DNA of 64,000 nt from Streptomyces sp. SW4 (GTDB lineage: Bacteria; Actinomycetota; Actinomycetes; Streptomycetales; Streptomycetaceae): NCBI GenBank assembly GCA_003248315.1, contig QKWM01000004.1, positions 3,283,001 through 3,347,000 on the forward strand, given 5' to 3'. The position numbers and the translations under genes are program-made. Shown here piece after piece: positions 19,079-28,142 of the stretch. The first letter of the stretch is position 1, and every line of letters begins with the position of its first letter. The notes below the pieces were generated by a model. It had not been told where the DNA came from and searched no databases. It was given only the letters and a program-made list of their open reading frames with translations.

Positions 19079-19615
19079 GTGCCGCATGTCCTGGTCCTCA
19101 ACGCGTCGTACGAGCCGCTCGGCGTCGTACCGCTCCGCCGCGCGCTCGTCCTCGTCCTCGAGAACAAGGCCGTATGCCTCGAGGAGTCCGGCGCCTACCT
19201 GCACAGCGCGACCGTCACCGTCCCCGCACCCAGCGTGGTCCGGCTCAAGCGATTCGTGCGGGTTCCCTACCGGGGGCCCGTTCCTCTCACCCGGCGGGCG
19301 CTGTTCGCGCGCGACGGAGGCCGGTGCATGTACTGCGGCGGCGTCGCCACCAGCGTCGACCACGTCATCCCGCGCAGCCGCGGGGGCAAGCACGTCTGGG
19401 ACAACGTGGTGGCGTCCTGCCGCCGCTGCAACCACGTGAAGGCCGACCGTCACCTCGGCGAGATCGGCTGGCGGCTGCGCCACAAACCCGCCCCGCCCAC
19501 CGGCCTGGCCTGGCGCATCATCGGCACCGGCCATAGGGACCCGCGCTGGCTGCCCTACTTGCAGCCGTACGGCGCGGACGACGCCTTGGCCCGGATCGAC
19601 GGCATCTCCGCCTGA
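19079..19615 (+). CDS. HNH endonuclease family protein
   Basis: The GTG at 19079 follows AAGGAGG (19067-19073) by five bases, giving a 178-residue protein starting MPHVLVLNASYEPLG. The frame is open further upstream but without a ribosome site. The C-terminal half has a zinc-stabilised HNH core: CMYCGG, SVDHVIPRSRGG, WDNVVASCRRCN, then HVKADR. The N-terminal 65 residues (VVPLRRALVLVLENKAVCLE) are the conserved partner domain of this small actinobacterial HNH group. It could cut DNA non-specifically or act in repair; the sequence gives no specificity and no restriction-modification genes are nearby. Confidence 0.9.
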   Translation: MPHVLVLNASYEPLGVVPLRRALVLVLENKAVCLEESGAYLHSATVTVPAPSVVRLKRFVRVPYRGPVPLTRRALFARDGGRCMYCGGVATSVDHVIPRSRGGKHVWDNVVASCRRCNHVKADRHLGEIGWRLRHKPAPPTGLAWRIIGTGHRDPRWLPYLQPYGADDALARIDGISA

Positions 19616-19695
19616 CGTCCGGGCCTTCGCGTGCTCCCCCGACCGCCCGGCGGGGCACTCGGCGCACCCGGCTCCCGTGGGCCGGGTACCCCCGC

Positions 19696-22601
19696 TCAGT
19701 CCGTGACCGCGTAGGCCTCCACCGCCCACAGGGAGTACCCGTACTGCGTCGCCCGCTTCTCGCCCTGGACGCGGATGTGGCGCACGTCGCGGGCGTCCAT
19801 GCGGACCGACTCGTGGCCGCCGCGGGCGTTGCGCACGGTGGCCGCCGTGCGCCAGCGGCGGCCGTCGGAGGAGACCTGGACGCGGTACGCCGACGGGTGC
19901 GCGTCCTGCCAGTGCAGCGCCACCCGGCCCAGCCGCACCGGCCGCTCCAGCTCCACCTGCCACCAGGCGCCGTCGTCCACCGGGGACGACCAGCGGGTGG
20001 CGGGTCGCCGTCGTTCGCCGCCGACGCCGGGAAGTCCGGCGTCTCGTCGGCCGAGGAACTCGCCGGCCGCCGCGCGCCAGGTCGGCTCCGCCGGTGCGCG
20101 GGAAGGCGCGGACGGTCAGCTCACGGGACGTGCCGCCGAACGACAGCCGCACGTCGTACGACCGCGTCGGCGTCCCCGGCGCCACCGTCACCTCCACCGG
20201 TACCTCCACGTGCTGACCGCGCGGCAGCGTCAACGGGCCTTCCGGCACCCGCACCTCGACGCCCTCGGGAGCCCGCGCGGTGAGCCTGCCGCGGACCTCG
20301 CCCGGCCGCTGCGAACCGAGCCGCACCGTCAGCCGTCCGGTGCCGCCGATCTCCGCGTCCGTCGCCTCGCCGGGCAGGTCCAGCGACACGTCGCCCGTGT
20401 CGCCGAACCACGGCACCACGTGCCGCAGCCGGGCGGCGTCCGCACCGGTGACCCGCACGGCGTCCACCGTGCCCCGCCCTTCGCCGGGCGCGACCTCCGT
20501 CGCCCCGCTCGCGTCCAGCGCCCCGGCCCGGCGCCAGCCCTGCCCGGGGACGTGCACCTCGACCGCGCCGCGCGTGCCCGGCTCGGCGAGCACCGTCACC
20601 GCGGACACCTCACGCGCGCGGGCGAAGCGGACCGTGCGCCCCTGCGAGGCGCCGCCCGCGCCCGCCGCCGGTTCCCGGTCCAGGCCGGCCCACGCCGCAT
20701 ACGCCTTCTGCGCCCGCCCGAGGAAGGGGTCCAGGACGCCCTTGCCGGCCGTCACCCGCGCCGACCGCAGCCGCTCGCGCTGCCCGCCGAGGCTCCGGTA
20801 CGCCGTCCAGGCCGCCGCCGCGTCCCGGCGCGCTGCGCCCGCAGCATCCGCAGCGCCGTCCGGCCCGCCTCGCCGTAACCGGCCAGCTTCCGGGACCAGG
20901 GGGCCACTTCCGCGCCGAGCCCGTCGCCCGCCAGCCGCTCCGGCAGCCCGGCCAGCACCTCGAACGCCTCGCGCAGCCGCCGCTCCGCCGTGCCGTCGCC
21001 CGGCTCGCCCGCGGCGTGCTCCCGCCAGAACGCCTCGATCAGCGGGCGCAGATACGCCGATTCCCGGGACTCCAGGACCGACGACGCGTCGTTGCCCGCC
21101 AGCGCCGCGAGCGCCTCCTCGCGGCGCTCGTCCCCGCCGGCGAGCGCGTCGATGGCCGCCCGCCAGGACTCCCCGGGCCGGTAGGCGCGCGGGTTCCAGG
21201 CGTAGTCGGCCGTGGTGAACAGCGGGATGCGGGACGCCTCCGGCTGCTCCATCGCGTTGGCGAGCAGCGCGGCCGAGCCGGTCGCCACCGCCGGTTCACG
21301 GCCCTGGTAGGGGCCGAGGAAGAGGCGGCCGGGGGCGTAGTCGTTGACCGGGTAGTTGTCCAGCGTCACCAGCCGGTGCCCGAACACCCGCCGCGCCTCG
21401 GCCAGTTCCCGCCCGGTGATGGTCCGCGGCACCACGCCCACCCCGGTCCACGCCACCTGCACGTCCTTGTCCAGCGTCCGCGCCAGCGCCCGGCGGTAGG
21501 CGGTCGAGCCGTCCTGGTAGTACTCCGTCGGCATCACCGTCAGATCGACGGGCTCCCGGTACCGTTCGGCCAGGTGCCGGGCGACCGCGTTCGCCACCCG
21601 GGCCTGGGCCCGCGCCGCCGCCTCGGGCCCCGAACCGAACCGCTCCGCGTCCGCCCCGCAGTGCCACTCGCTGTAGCTGACGTCCTGGAACTGGAGGTGG
21701 AACGACCGGAAGCCCAGCGCCCGCATCGCGTCCAGCTTCCGGGTCAGCGCCCGGACGTCCTCGTCGGAGGAGAAGCACATCGCCTGCCCCGGCGCCACCG
21801 CCCAGCCGAGGGCGACGTGGTTGCGCCGGGCCCGCTCGGCCAGTTCCCGGAACTGCGCCCGCTGCCCGGCCGGGTAGGGCTCGCGCCAGCGGGCCTGCCG
21901 GTAGAGGTCGTCGCCGGGGGCGTACAGATAGCGGTTCTGCTTGGTGCGGCCCAGGAAGTCCAGTTGCTCCAGGCGCTCCCGGTGCGTCCACGGGGTGCCG
22001 TAGAAGCCCTCCGCGATGCCGCGGACGGCGGTGCCGGGCCAGTCCCGCACGGTCACGGCCGGCAGTGTGCGGTCGGCGCGCAGCAGCTGACGCAGGGTCT
22101 GCACGGCGTGGAACAGCCCGTCCTCGCCGGCGCCGGTGAGGGTGACGGAGCCGCGCTCGACGGTCAGGCGGTAGCCGCCCGACGGCAGGGAGTGCCGGGG
22201 GTCGCCCCCGGGCCGCCGCTCGGTCTGCGCCCGGACCACCAGCGCCCCGCGGGCCGGTCGCTCGTCCCCGGACGGCGTGGTGACGTGCACCCCGGCCTCG
22301 CCGAACAGCGCGCGCAGCTCCCGGACGGCGTACGGGTCGGCGTCCGCGCCGGCGAGCAGCGCCACCTCGTCCGGGACCGGCACGGGCGCGCCCGTCACCC
22401 GCAGCGACTGCGGCCGGGGCCAGACGGCGACCTCGGCCGCAGCCGACTCGCCGGCGGCCGCCGCCGCGCCCGGGAGGGCGGCGAGGGCGGGGCCGCCGCG
22501 GCGGGGGCGGTACCGAGCGCTCCGGCGAGCACGGCCAACGCGAGGGCCGTCGCCCCCTTCCTGCGCCGCACCGGCACGTCCCCCTCCTGGTCGCTCGGCA
22601 T
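19696..22601 (-). CDS. Secreted GH84-type beta-N-acetylglucosaminidase with CBM32-like C-terminus
   Basis: The restored protein is about 969 residues. It has a signal peptide (RRRKGATALALAVLAGALGTAPAAAA quoted in parts: RRRKGATALALAV, LAGALGTAPAAAA) and a GH20b-like N-domain (GYRLTVERGSVTLTG, GLFHAVQTLRQLL). The catalytic GH84 barrel shows VRGIAEGFYGTPWTH, YLYAPGDDLYRQARWREP and VTLDNYPVNDYAPG. Beta-sandwich regions follow, then an F5/8-type domain (NDGDPATRWSSP, WWQVELERPVRLG). The enzyme should remove terminal GlcNAc from glycans outside the cell. At about residue 307 the usual catalytic Asp pair reads FQDVSY, that is Gln-Asp. Four missing bases (near 22495, 20835 and two between 20105 and 20000) break the frame. 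The amino-sugar kinase operon lies nearby. Confidence 0.85.
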
Positions 22602-22843
22602 TCCCCGCCCTCCGCGGTCAGGTCACGGAAGCATCACAGAGACACCGAGCCCACCACTCGTGCACCGAACGTGTCAACGACAGTGACTCCAGTGACGGAA
22701 TTGCCCGGATCTCGAGGTTGCCTTCCGGGGCAGAATGTGACCAGGTTCACGTTCGCCGATCCGATACGTCTGTCCCCGCGTCCACTGGGTAGGGCTGCAA
22801 CAACCCGCAAGCCGTGCTCGACCGTGCTCGACAAGGAGACCCC

Positions 22844-23152
22844 GTGGCCGCACCGGCACACCTCTCGCTCCCCGCCCAGTCCAAACCCGTGGCGGAGCCG
22901 TCCATCACCCCCCTGGTGGAGTCCTCCGCCGAGTCCGCGACCCCCCACGTCTGCGCCTTCAGCGCCGAGGGGACCTGCGCCGAGGCGCCGCTCACCAGCG
23001 AGCCGCCGCTGCCCGACGCCGAGCCCCTCACCAGCGAGTCGCCGTTCACCGACGCGATGCCGCTCACCAGCGAGTCGTCACCCGAGCTCACGGCGGTCGT
23101 GCCCGAGCAGGGCACGGCGTCGTTCGCCGTACCGGAACCCACGATGCCCTAG
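22844..23152 (+). CDS. Small acidic protein with PLTSE repeats, function unknown
   Basis: The GTG at 22844 lies seven bases after AAGGAG and gives 102 residues. I do not recognise a family. The protein is rich in Pro, Ser, Glu, Thr and Ala and has no membrane segment. Two cysteines sit in HVCAFSAEGTCAE. The second half has three 12-residue near-repeats (EAPLTSEPPLPDA, EPLTSESPFTDA, MPLTSESSPEL). It lies just upstream of malQ in the same direction, 85 bp apart. Codon use is normal for the window, so it looks real. It could be intrinsically disordered or a precursor peptide; nothing here decides. Confidence 0.6.
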   Translation: MAAPAHLSLPAQSKPVAEPSITPLVESSAESATPHVCAFSAEGTCAEAPLTSEPPLPDAEPLTSESPFTDAMPLTSESSPELTAVVPEQGTASFAVPEPTMP

Positions 23153-23237
23153 GCGGCGCCGGGCCCGGCACCACCGCGGGCCCCGCAGGCCCCGGGCCCT
23201 GGACGACCGTCAGGTCCTGATGACAGCGAGGTGCTGG

Positions 23238-25436
23238 ATGACAGCTGCCCGGCCGGCCGATCCCCCCGCCGAGGACCTGTCCCGGCTCGCCGCACTGCAC
23301 GGCGTGGCCACGTCCTACAGTCCGTCCCCGGGCCGTACGGTCCCGGCCTCCGTCACCGCCGTCACCCTCGCCCTGGCCGCCCTCGGCGTCGACGCCGGCA
23401 GCCCGCAGGCCGTGCGCGCCGCGCTCGACGCCCGCGAGGCCGAGCTGCGCGCGCGCCTGCTGCCGCCGACCCTGGTGCGCTGGGGCGACGGCGAGGTCCC
23501 CGCCGCGCTGGCCGCGCTGCCCGAGGGCACCCGGCTGAGCGTCGAGACGGAGCAGGGCGAGACCCGCACCGCCCGCACGGGCCCGCCCGGCTCGTCCGGA
23601 CGGGCCGGTTCCCCCGGCTCGCCGGGATCCCCCGCTGCCGCGCCCGGTCCCTCGGGCCCCTCCGGCGCCCCGGGCCCCTCCGGCGATGGCGACGGTCTCG
23701 CCGGACTGCCGCCCGGCGTGCACCGGCTGACGGCCACCGCACCCGACGGGCGCACCGCCCGCTCGTACCTGGTCGTCGCCCCGCCCCGGCTGCCCGCACC
23801 GCCCGGACGCTCCTACGGACTGCTCGTCCAGCTCTACTCCCTCCTCTCCCGCCGCTCCTGGGGCATGGGCGACCTGGGCGACCTCGGAGAGCTGACCGCC
23901 TGGGTGGGCCGCACCCTCGGCGCCGGATTCGTCCAGGTCAACCCGCTGCACGCGGCCGTGCCCGGCGCCCCCACCGACCCCTCCCCGTACCGGCCCTCCT
24001 CGCGCCGCTTCCCCGACCCCGTCCACCTGCGCGTCGAGGACGTCCCCGAGTTCGCCCACGTCGACGACCCCGGCCGGGTGCGCGGCCTGCTGGAGCGGGC
24101 CGCACGGCTGCGCGACTCCGTCCTGGAGAAGGACGCGCTGATCGACCGGGACGCGGTCTGGGACCTCAAGCGCGAGGCGCTCGGCCTGATCCGGGAGGTG
24201 CCCCTCGGACCCGGCCGCCGCGCCGCCTACTGCGACTACCTCGCCGCCCAGGGCCAGGCACTGGAGGACCACGCCACCTGGTGTGCGCTCGCCGAGGTGC
24301 ACGGCTCCGACTGGCACCGCTGGCCCGCCGGGCTGCGGGACCCGCGCTCCGCCGAGACCGCCCGGGCCCGCCGGGACCTGATGGACCGCGTCGACTTCCA
24401 CAGCTGGCTCGCCTGGCTCACCGAGTCCCAGCTCGCCGCCGCCCAGCACACCGCCCGCGCCTCCGGCATGCAGGTCGGGATCGTGCACGACCTCGCCGTC
24501 GGCGTGCACCCCGGCGGCGCCGACGCCTGGGCGCAACGCGACCACTTCGCCGCCGGCATGTCGGTCGGCGCCCCGCCGGACGCGTTCAACGCCCGCGGCC
24601 AGGACTGGGGCCTGCCGCCCTGGCGGCCCGACCGGCTCGCCGAGTCCGGCTACGCCCCCTTCCGCGACCTCCTGCGCGCCCTGTTCCGCTACGCGGGCGC
24701 GCTGCGCATCGACCACGTGATGGGGCTGTTCCGGCTGTGGTGGGTCCCGCAGGGCCACCCGCCCACGGAGGGCACCTACGTCCGCTACGACGCCGAGGCC
24801 ATGCTCGCCGTCCTGGTGCTGGAGGCCTCCCGGGCCGGCGCCGTGGTGATCGGCGAGGACCTCGGGACCGTCGAGCCCGGGGTCCGCGAGGCGCTGCGCG
24901 AACGCGGGGTGCTGGGCACCTCGGTGCTCTGGTTCGAGCGGGACTGGGAGGGCGACGGACGCCCCCTGCCGCCCGAGCGCTGGCGCGAGGACTGCCTGGC
25001 CACCGCCACCACCCACGACCTGCCGCCCACCGCGGCCCGCCTCACCGGCGAGCACGTGGAACTCCGCGCCGGCCTCGGGCTGCTCACCCGCCCGGCCGAG
25101 GAGGAGCGGGCGGAGGCCGCGGCCGACACGGGGGAGTGGCTCGGGCTGCTCGCCCGGCTCGGTCTGCTCCACGGCGGCGGCGGCAGCGACGCCTCCTCCG
25201 AGGAGGCCGAGATCCAGGCGCTGTACCGCTACCTGCTGGCCACCCCGGCCCGCATGGTCGGCATCTGGCTCCCCGACGCGCTCGGCGACCGCCGCCCGCA
25301 GAACCTCCCCGGGACCTGGGACCAGTACCCCAACTGGCGCCTGCCGATCGCCGACGCCGAGGGCCGGCCGGCGACCCTGGAGCGGCTGGCCGCCTCACCA
25401 CGGCTGCGGGCGCTGATCGAGGCGCTGCGCGGATGA
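23238..25436 (+). CDS. malQ: 4-alpha-glucanotransferase (amylomaltase, GH77)
   Basis: The ATG at 23238 (MTAARPADPP) begins a 732-residue intact protein; the frame is open further left but without a start of comparable support. GH77 features include RSWGMGDLGDLGEL, FVQVNPLHA, PSPYRPSSRRFPDP, LRIDHVMGLFRLWW, IGEDLGTVEPGVRE, the acid segment ATTHDLPPTAA and NLPGTWDQYPNWRLP. MalQ transfers glucan segments between maltodextrins in glycogen and maltose metabolism. Residues about 117-150 are an unusual Gly-Pro-Ser insertion of collagen-like triplets (GPPGSSG, GSPGSPGSP, GPSGPSGAPG) between the N-terminal domain and the barrel. A small repeat protein precedes it and a small membrane protein follows. 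Confidence 0.95.
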   Translation: MTAARPADPPAEDLSRLAALHGVATSYSPSPGRTVPASVTAVTLALAALGVDAGSPQAVRAALDAREAELRARLLPPTLVRWGDGEVPAALAALPEGTRLSVETEQGETRTARTGPPGSSGRAGSPGSPGSPAAAPGPSGPSGAPGPSGDGDGLAGLPPGVHRLTATAPDGRTARSYLVVAPPRLPAPPGRSYGLLVQLYSLLSRRSWGMGDLGDLGELTAWVGRTLGAGFVQVNPLHAAVPGAPTDPSPYRPSSRRFPDPVHLRVEDVPEFAHVDDPGRVRGLLERAARLRDSVLEKDALIDRDAVWDLKREALGLIREVPLGPGRRAAYCDYLAAQGQALEDHATWCALAEVHGSDWHRWPAGLRDPRSAETARARRDLMDRVDFHSWLAWLTESQLAAAQHTARASGMQVGIVHDLAVGVHPGGADAWAQRDHFAAGMSVGAPPDAFNARGQDWGLPPWRPDRLAESGYAPFRDLLRALFRYAGALRIDHVMGLFRLWWVPQGHPPTEGTYVRYDAEAMLAVLVLEASRAGAVVIGEDLGTVEPGVREALRERGVLGTSVLWFERDWEGDGRPLPPERWREDCLATATTHDLPPTAARLTGEHVELRAGLGLLTRPAEEERAEAAADTGEWLGLLARLGLLHGGGGSDASSEEAEIQALYRYLLATPARMVGIWLPDALGDRRPQNLPGTWDQYPNWRLPIADAEGRPATLERLAASPRLRALIEALRG

Positions 25437-25485
25437 GCCGGGCCCTATATGGCACCCCGGCCGCGCGGCCCGGACCGCCGTGAAC

Positions 25486-25501
25486 TAACTTGGGCCCCGT
25501 G
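25486..25501 (+). promoter_or_regulatory. Candidate leaderless promoter (TAACTT, 7 nt, GTG)
   Basis: TAACTT at 25486-25491 ends seven bases before the GTG at 25499. There is no purine-rich ribosome site in the GGGCCCC between them. This favours a transcript that starts at or very near the GTG. Confidence 0.45.
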
Positions 25502-25786
25502 GACAAGAAGAACGCCCTGCGCGCCGGCACCCTGGCGGCCGGTACGACGCTGATGATGCTGCTCATGTCGTCCCCCGCGCTCGCGCTGACCCGCGACGAC
25601 GGTGACGACCCCGGCACGGGCCTGAGCGTCATCGAGACGCTGGGTCTGTTCGTGTTCGCCCCGATCGTGCTGTTCCTGGTCATCGCGGGCCTCACCATGG
25701 TCCTCGACCGCTCCAAGCCGGAGCACCGGGTGACCAGCCGCAACATCAAGACCAAGGAGACCGTGAAGGCCGAAGCCAAGGCCTGA
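25499..25786 (+). CDS. Small membrane protein, function unknown
   Basis: The GTG at 25499 gives 95 residues (VDKKNALRAGTLAAG). A signal-like first helix (LMMLLMSSPALALT) has an ALA-type cleavage site. A short acidic loop (RDDGDDPGTG) follows, then a second helix (LGLFVFAPIVLFLVIAGLTMVL) and a basic Lys-rich tail (TKETVKAEAKA). I do not know a function; similar short proteins follow malQ in other streptomycetes as I recall. The basic end is probably cytoplasmic. Confidence 0.75.
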   Translation: MDKKNALRAGTLAAGTTLMMLLMSSPALALTRDDGDDPGTGLSVIETLGLFVFAPIVLFLVIAGLTMVLDRSKPEHRVTSRNIKTKETVKAEAKA

Positions 25787-25828
25787 CCGGGCGTCACCCT
25801 CCGCTGTCCGGGAGCGTCCGCACTCCAC

Positions 25829-25893
25829 CGAGGGCGCCGGCCCCGTCCCGCGTACGCGCGTCAGCCGTACGGGGGGCGAGGCCGGCGCCCTCG
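25829..25893. terminator. Inverted repeat, 14-bp stem
   Basis: CGAGGGCGCCGGCC (25829-25842) pairs perfectly with 25880-25893. The 37-nt loop can itself fold through CCCGT/ACGGG. It sits between the small membrane protein and the EamA exporter gene. There is no T-tract, as is common for streptomycete terminators. Confidence 0.55.
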
Positions 25894-26035
25894 TGCGTTC
25901 CCGTGGCCCGGGAACCGCGCGGAACGTTCAGTTCAGCTGAAAGGAATCGTCGAAAAGATTCGATGGACGTGACAGATGTCCGGCTGCGACGGTGGATCCC
26001 GGCGATCACCGGCCTCCACCAGCGAAAGGACCTCT

Positions 26036-27118
26036 GTGCCCCAGCCCCCGACCGGACCGGCACCTCCCCGACCACCTCCACGGCCGCCTCCACGGCCGCC
26101 CCCGCGACCACTCCGGCGACCCCGGGCGTCCCCGCGACCACTCCCGCGACCCCGGTCGTCCCGCGACGGCGCCCCCGGCGGAGCCCGCCGACCCCACCGC
26201 GCCCCGACCGCGACCGGCCCCACCGCCTCCGCCAGGACGACCGCCCCCGTCGCCCTCGGTCTGGCGTTCGCCGCCCTCGCGACCCTCGTCTGGTCCGGCA
26301 GCTTCGTCACCTCCCGGGCCCTCGGCGACAGCGTCCCGCCGGTCCAGCACGCGTTCTGGCGCTGGGTGATCGCGCTGGCCGCCGTGGCCCCGTTCGGCGC
26401 CCGGCAGGCCTGGCGGCAACGCGCCCTGATCCGCCGCCACCTCGGGTTCGTGCTCCTCGCCTCGCTGCTCGGCGTGGCCGCCTACAACACCCTGGTGAAC
26501 CAGGCCGGCGTCACCACACCCGCCGCCAACATGGGCATGATCATGGCCGCCTCACCGGTGCTGATGGCGGTGTTCGAACGGGCGGGCGGCGTCCGGCTCG
26601 GCGCCCGCCGGGTCGCCGGACTGCTCATCGCCTGCGCGGGCGTCGTCCTGCTCGTCGGCGGCTCCGGGGAGGTCGGCCTGGCCCCCGGCGACCTGTGGAT
26701 GATCGCCGCCGCCTGCTGCTTCGGCTCCTACAGCGCGCTGCTGCGGCGCAGGCCCGCCGAACTGGGCGGCACCGCCTTCCTGTTCACGACCTTCCTCCTC
26801 GGCACCGTCATGCTGCTGCCCGTGCAGGCCGCCAGCCTCGCCGTCCAGGGCGGCTTCGCCCCGACGCCCGGCACCGTCCTGCCGCTCCTCTACGTCGGCG
26901 TGGTCTCCTCCGCCCTCGCCTTCTTCGCCTGGAACAAGGCCGTCGCCCTGGTCGGCGCGACCCGCGCGGGCATCGTCTACTACCTCCAGCCCGTCTGCGT
27001 GGCCCTGCTGTCCTGGGCGCTGCTCGCCGAGCCGACCGGCTGGGCGCAGGCCGGCTGCATGGCGCTGATCCTCGGCGGTGTCGCCCTCGGCGCGGGGACG
27101 GCCGGCAAGGACGGCTAG
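26036..27118 (+). CDS. EamA/DMT-family transporter
   Basis: The GTG at 26036 follows GAAAGGA and gives 360 residues. The first 75 are a Pro/Arg-rich cytoplasmic tail with PRPPPRPPPR repeats. Ten hydrophobic helices follow in two EamA halves, with VWSGSFVTSRAL, AFWRWVIALAAVAPF, AGVTTPAANMGMIMAASP, AACCFGSYSALL, VSSALAFFAWNKAV and IVYYLQPVCVALLSW. The family exports amino acids or related metabolites across the membrane. A LysR regulator starts 9 bp after its stop in the same direction and may control it. The substrate is unknown. Confidence 0.9.
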   Translation: MPQPPTGPAPPRPPPRPPPRPPPRPLRRPRASPRPLPRPRSSRDGAPGGARRPHRAPTATGPTASARTTAPVALGLAFAALATLVWSGSFVTSRALGDSVPPVQHAFWRWVIALAAVAPFGARQAWRQRALIRRHLGFVLLASLLGVAAYNTLVNQAGVTTPAANMGMIMAASPVLMAVFERAGGVRLGARRVAGLLIACAGVVLLVGGSGEVGLAPGDLWMIAAACCFGSYSALLRRRPAELGGTAFLFTTFLLGTVMLLPVQAASLAVQGGFAPTPGTVLPLLYVGVVSSALAFFAWNKAVALVGATRAGIVYYLQPVCVALLSWALLAEPTGWAQAGCMALILGGVALGAGTAGKDG

Positions 27119-27130
27119 ATTGCGGCCATG
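27116..27130 (+). promoter_or_regulatory. Candidate leaderless promoter overlapping the EamA stop
   Basis: TAGATT at 27116-27121 contains the TAG stop of the exporter gene and ends six bases before the LysR ATG at 27128. No ribosome site lies in GCGGCC. The LysR gene may therefore have its own leaderless transcript besides read-through from the exporter. Confidence 0.4.
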
Positions 27131-28022
27131 GCCGAGTGGGACATCCGTAAGCTGCAGATCCTGCGGACGCTGCGGGAACGGGGGACGGTGACCGCGACGG
27201 CCGAGGCGCTGCGCATGACGCCGTCGGCGGTGTCCCAGCAGCTGACGAACCTCTCCCGGCAGCTCGGCGTCGAGCTGCTGCGGGCACAGGGCCGGCGGGT
27301 CCGGCTGACGGACGCGGCCCGGCTGGTGCTGCGGCACGCCGAGGCGGTCTTCGAACAACTGGAGCGGGCGGACGCCGAGCTGGCCTCCTACGTGCACGGG
27401 GACGCCGGCGAGGTCCGGGTGGGCGCCTTCTCCACCGCCGTGCCCGCGCTGGTCGTACCGGCCGTGACGGCGCTGCGGTCGGCGCACCCCGGGGTGACGG
27501 TGCGGGTGCGGGAGGCGGAGGCCCAGGAGGCGTACGAGCTGCTGGCCGCCGGGGACGTGGACCTCGCCCTGTCCCTGGCCGCCCAGGCGCCCACCGCCGC
27601 CGACCCCCGTTTCACCCGGGTTCCGCTGCTCGCCGACCCGCTGGACGTCGCCCTGCCCCGCGACCATCCGCTGGCCTCAGCCACGGGGCTGCGGCTGGCC
27701 GACCTGGCCGCCGAGCCGTGGATCTTCGGCGGCAGCGGGCCCTGGTCGGACATCACCCGGTCGGCCTGCGAGACGGCCGGCTTCCGCCCCCACCAGGCCC
27801 ACGCCGCCGCCGGCTGGACGGCGATCCTCGCGATGGTCGAGGCCGGGATGGGCGTCGCCCTGGTCCCCGGATGGCGGCGGTGCCCCGGGACGGCGTGGCG
27901 ATGCGGGACCTGAGCGAGGACCGGCCGGTGCGCCATGTCGTGGCGGCGGTCCGCAGGGGCGCGGGGAGGGAGGGGCGGTGGGCAGAGTGCTGGACGCGCT
28001 GCGGACGGCGGCGGGCACCTGA
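27128..28022 (+). CDS. LysR-family transcriptional regulator
   Basis: The restored protein is about 298 residues. The N-terminal winged helix reads KLQILRTLRERGTVTATAEAL, then RMTPSAVSQQLTNLSRQLG, and the effector domain begins EVRVGAFSTAVPALV. Pieces of the second half are VPLLADPLDVALPRDHPLA, PWIFGGSG and MVEAGMGVALVP. Two missing bases (near 27868 and 27975) shift the C-terminus, which after repair ends GRVLDALRTAAGT with the stop at 28020-28022. The tandem position with the EamA exporter suggests a metabolite-sensing pair. LysR proteins usually act on divergent genes, but none is divergent here. Confidence 0.9.
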
Positions 28023-28099
28023 CCCACCGACGGCCCGCGGCCCGCCCCGGATCCGCGAGGCGCGCCCGGCACCGGACCGAGCCCGCCCCGCACACGCGA

Positions 28100-28128
28100 G
28101 GGGCGCCCGGTGCGGAACCGGGCGCCCC
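28100..28128. terminator. Perfect 12-bp stem, 5-nt loop, between convergent genes
   Basis: GGGGCGCCCGGT (28100-28111) pairs with ACCGGGCGCCCC (28117-28128). It lies between the LysR stop and the stop of the first aminopeptidase gene and can serve both directions. Confidence 0.8.
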
Positions 28129-28142
28129 TGCCGTACGGCGTC

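Noticed and set aside
22671..23237. Upstream extension of malQ
   Set aside because: It overlaps the small repeat protein gene and is rich in Pro, Ser and Arg. The ATG at 23238 starts at the conserved N-terminus.
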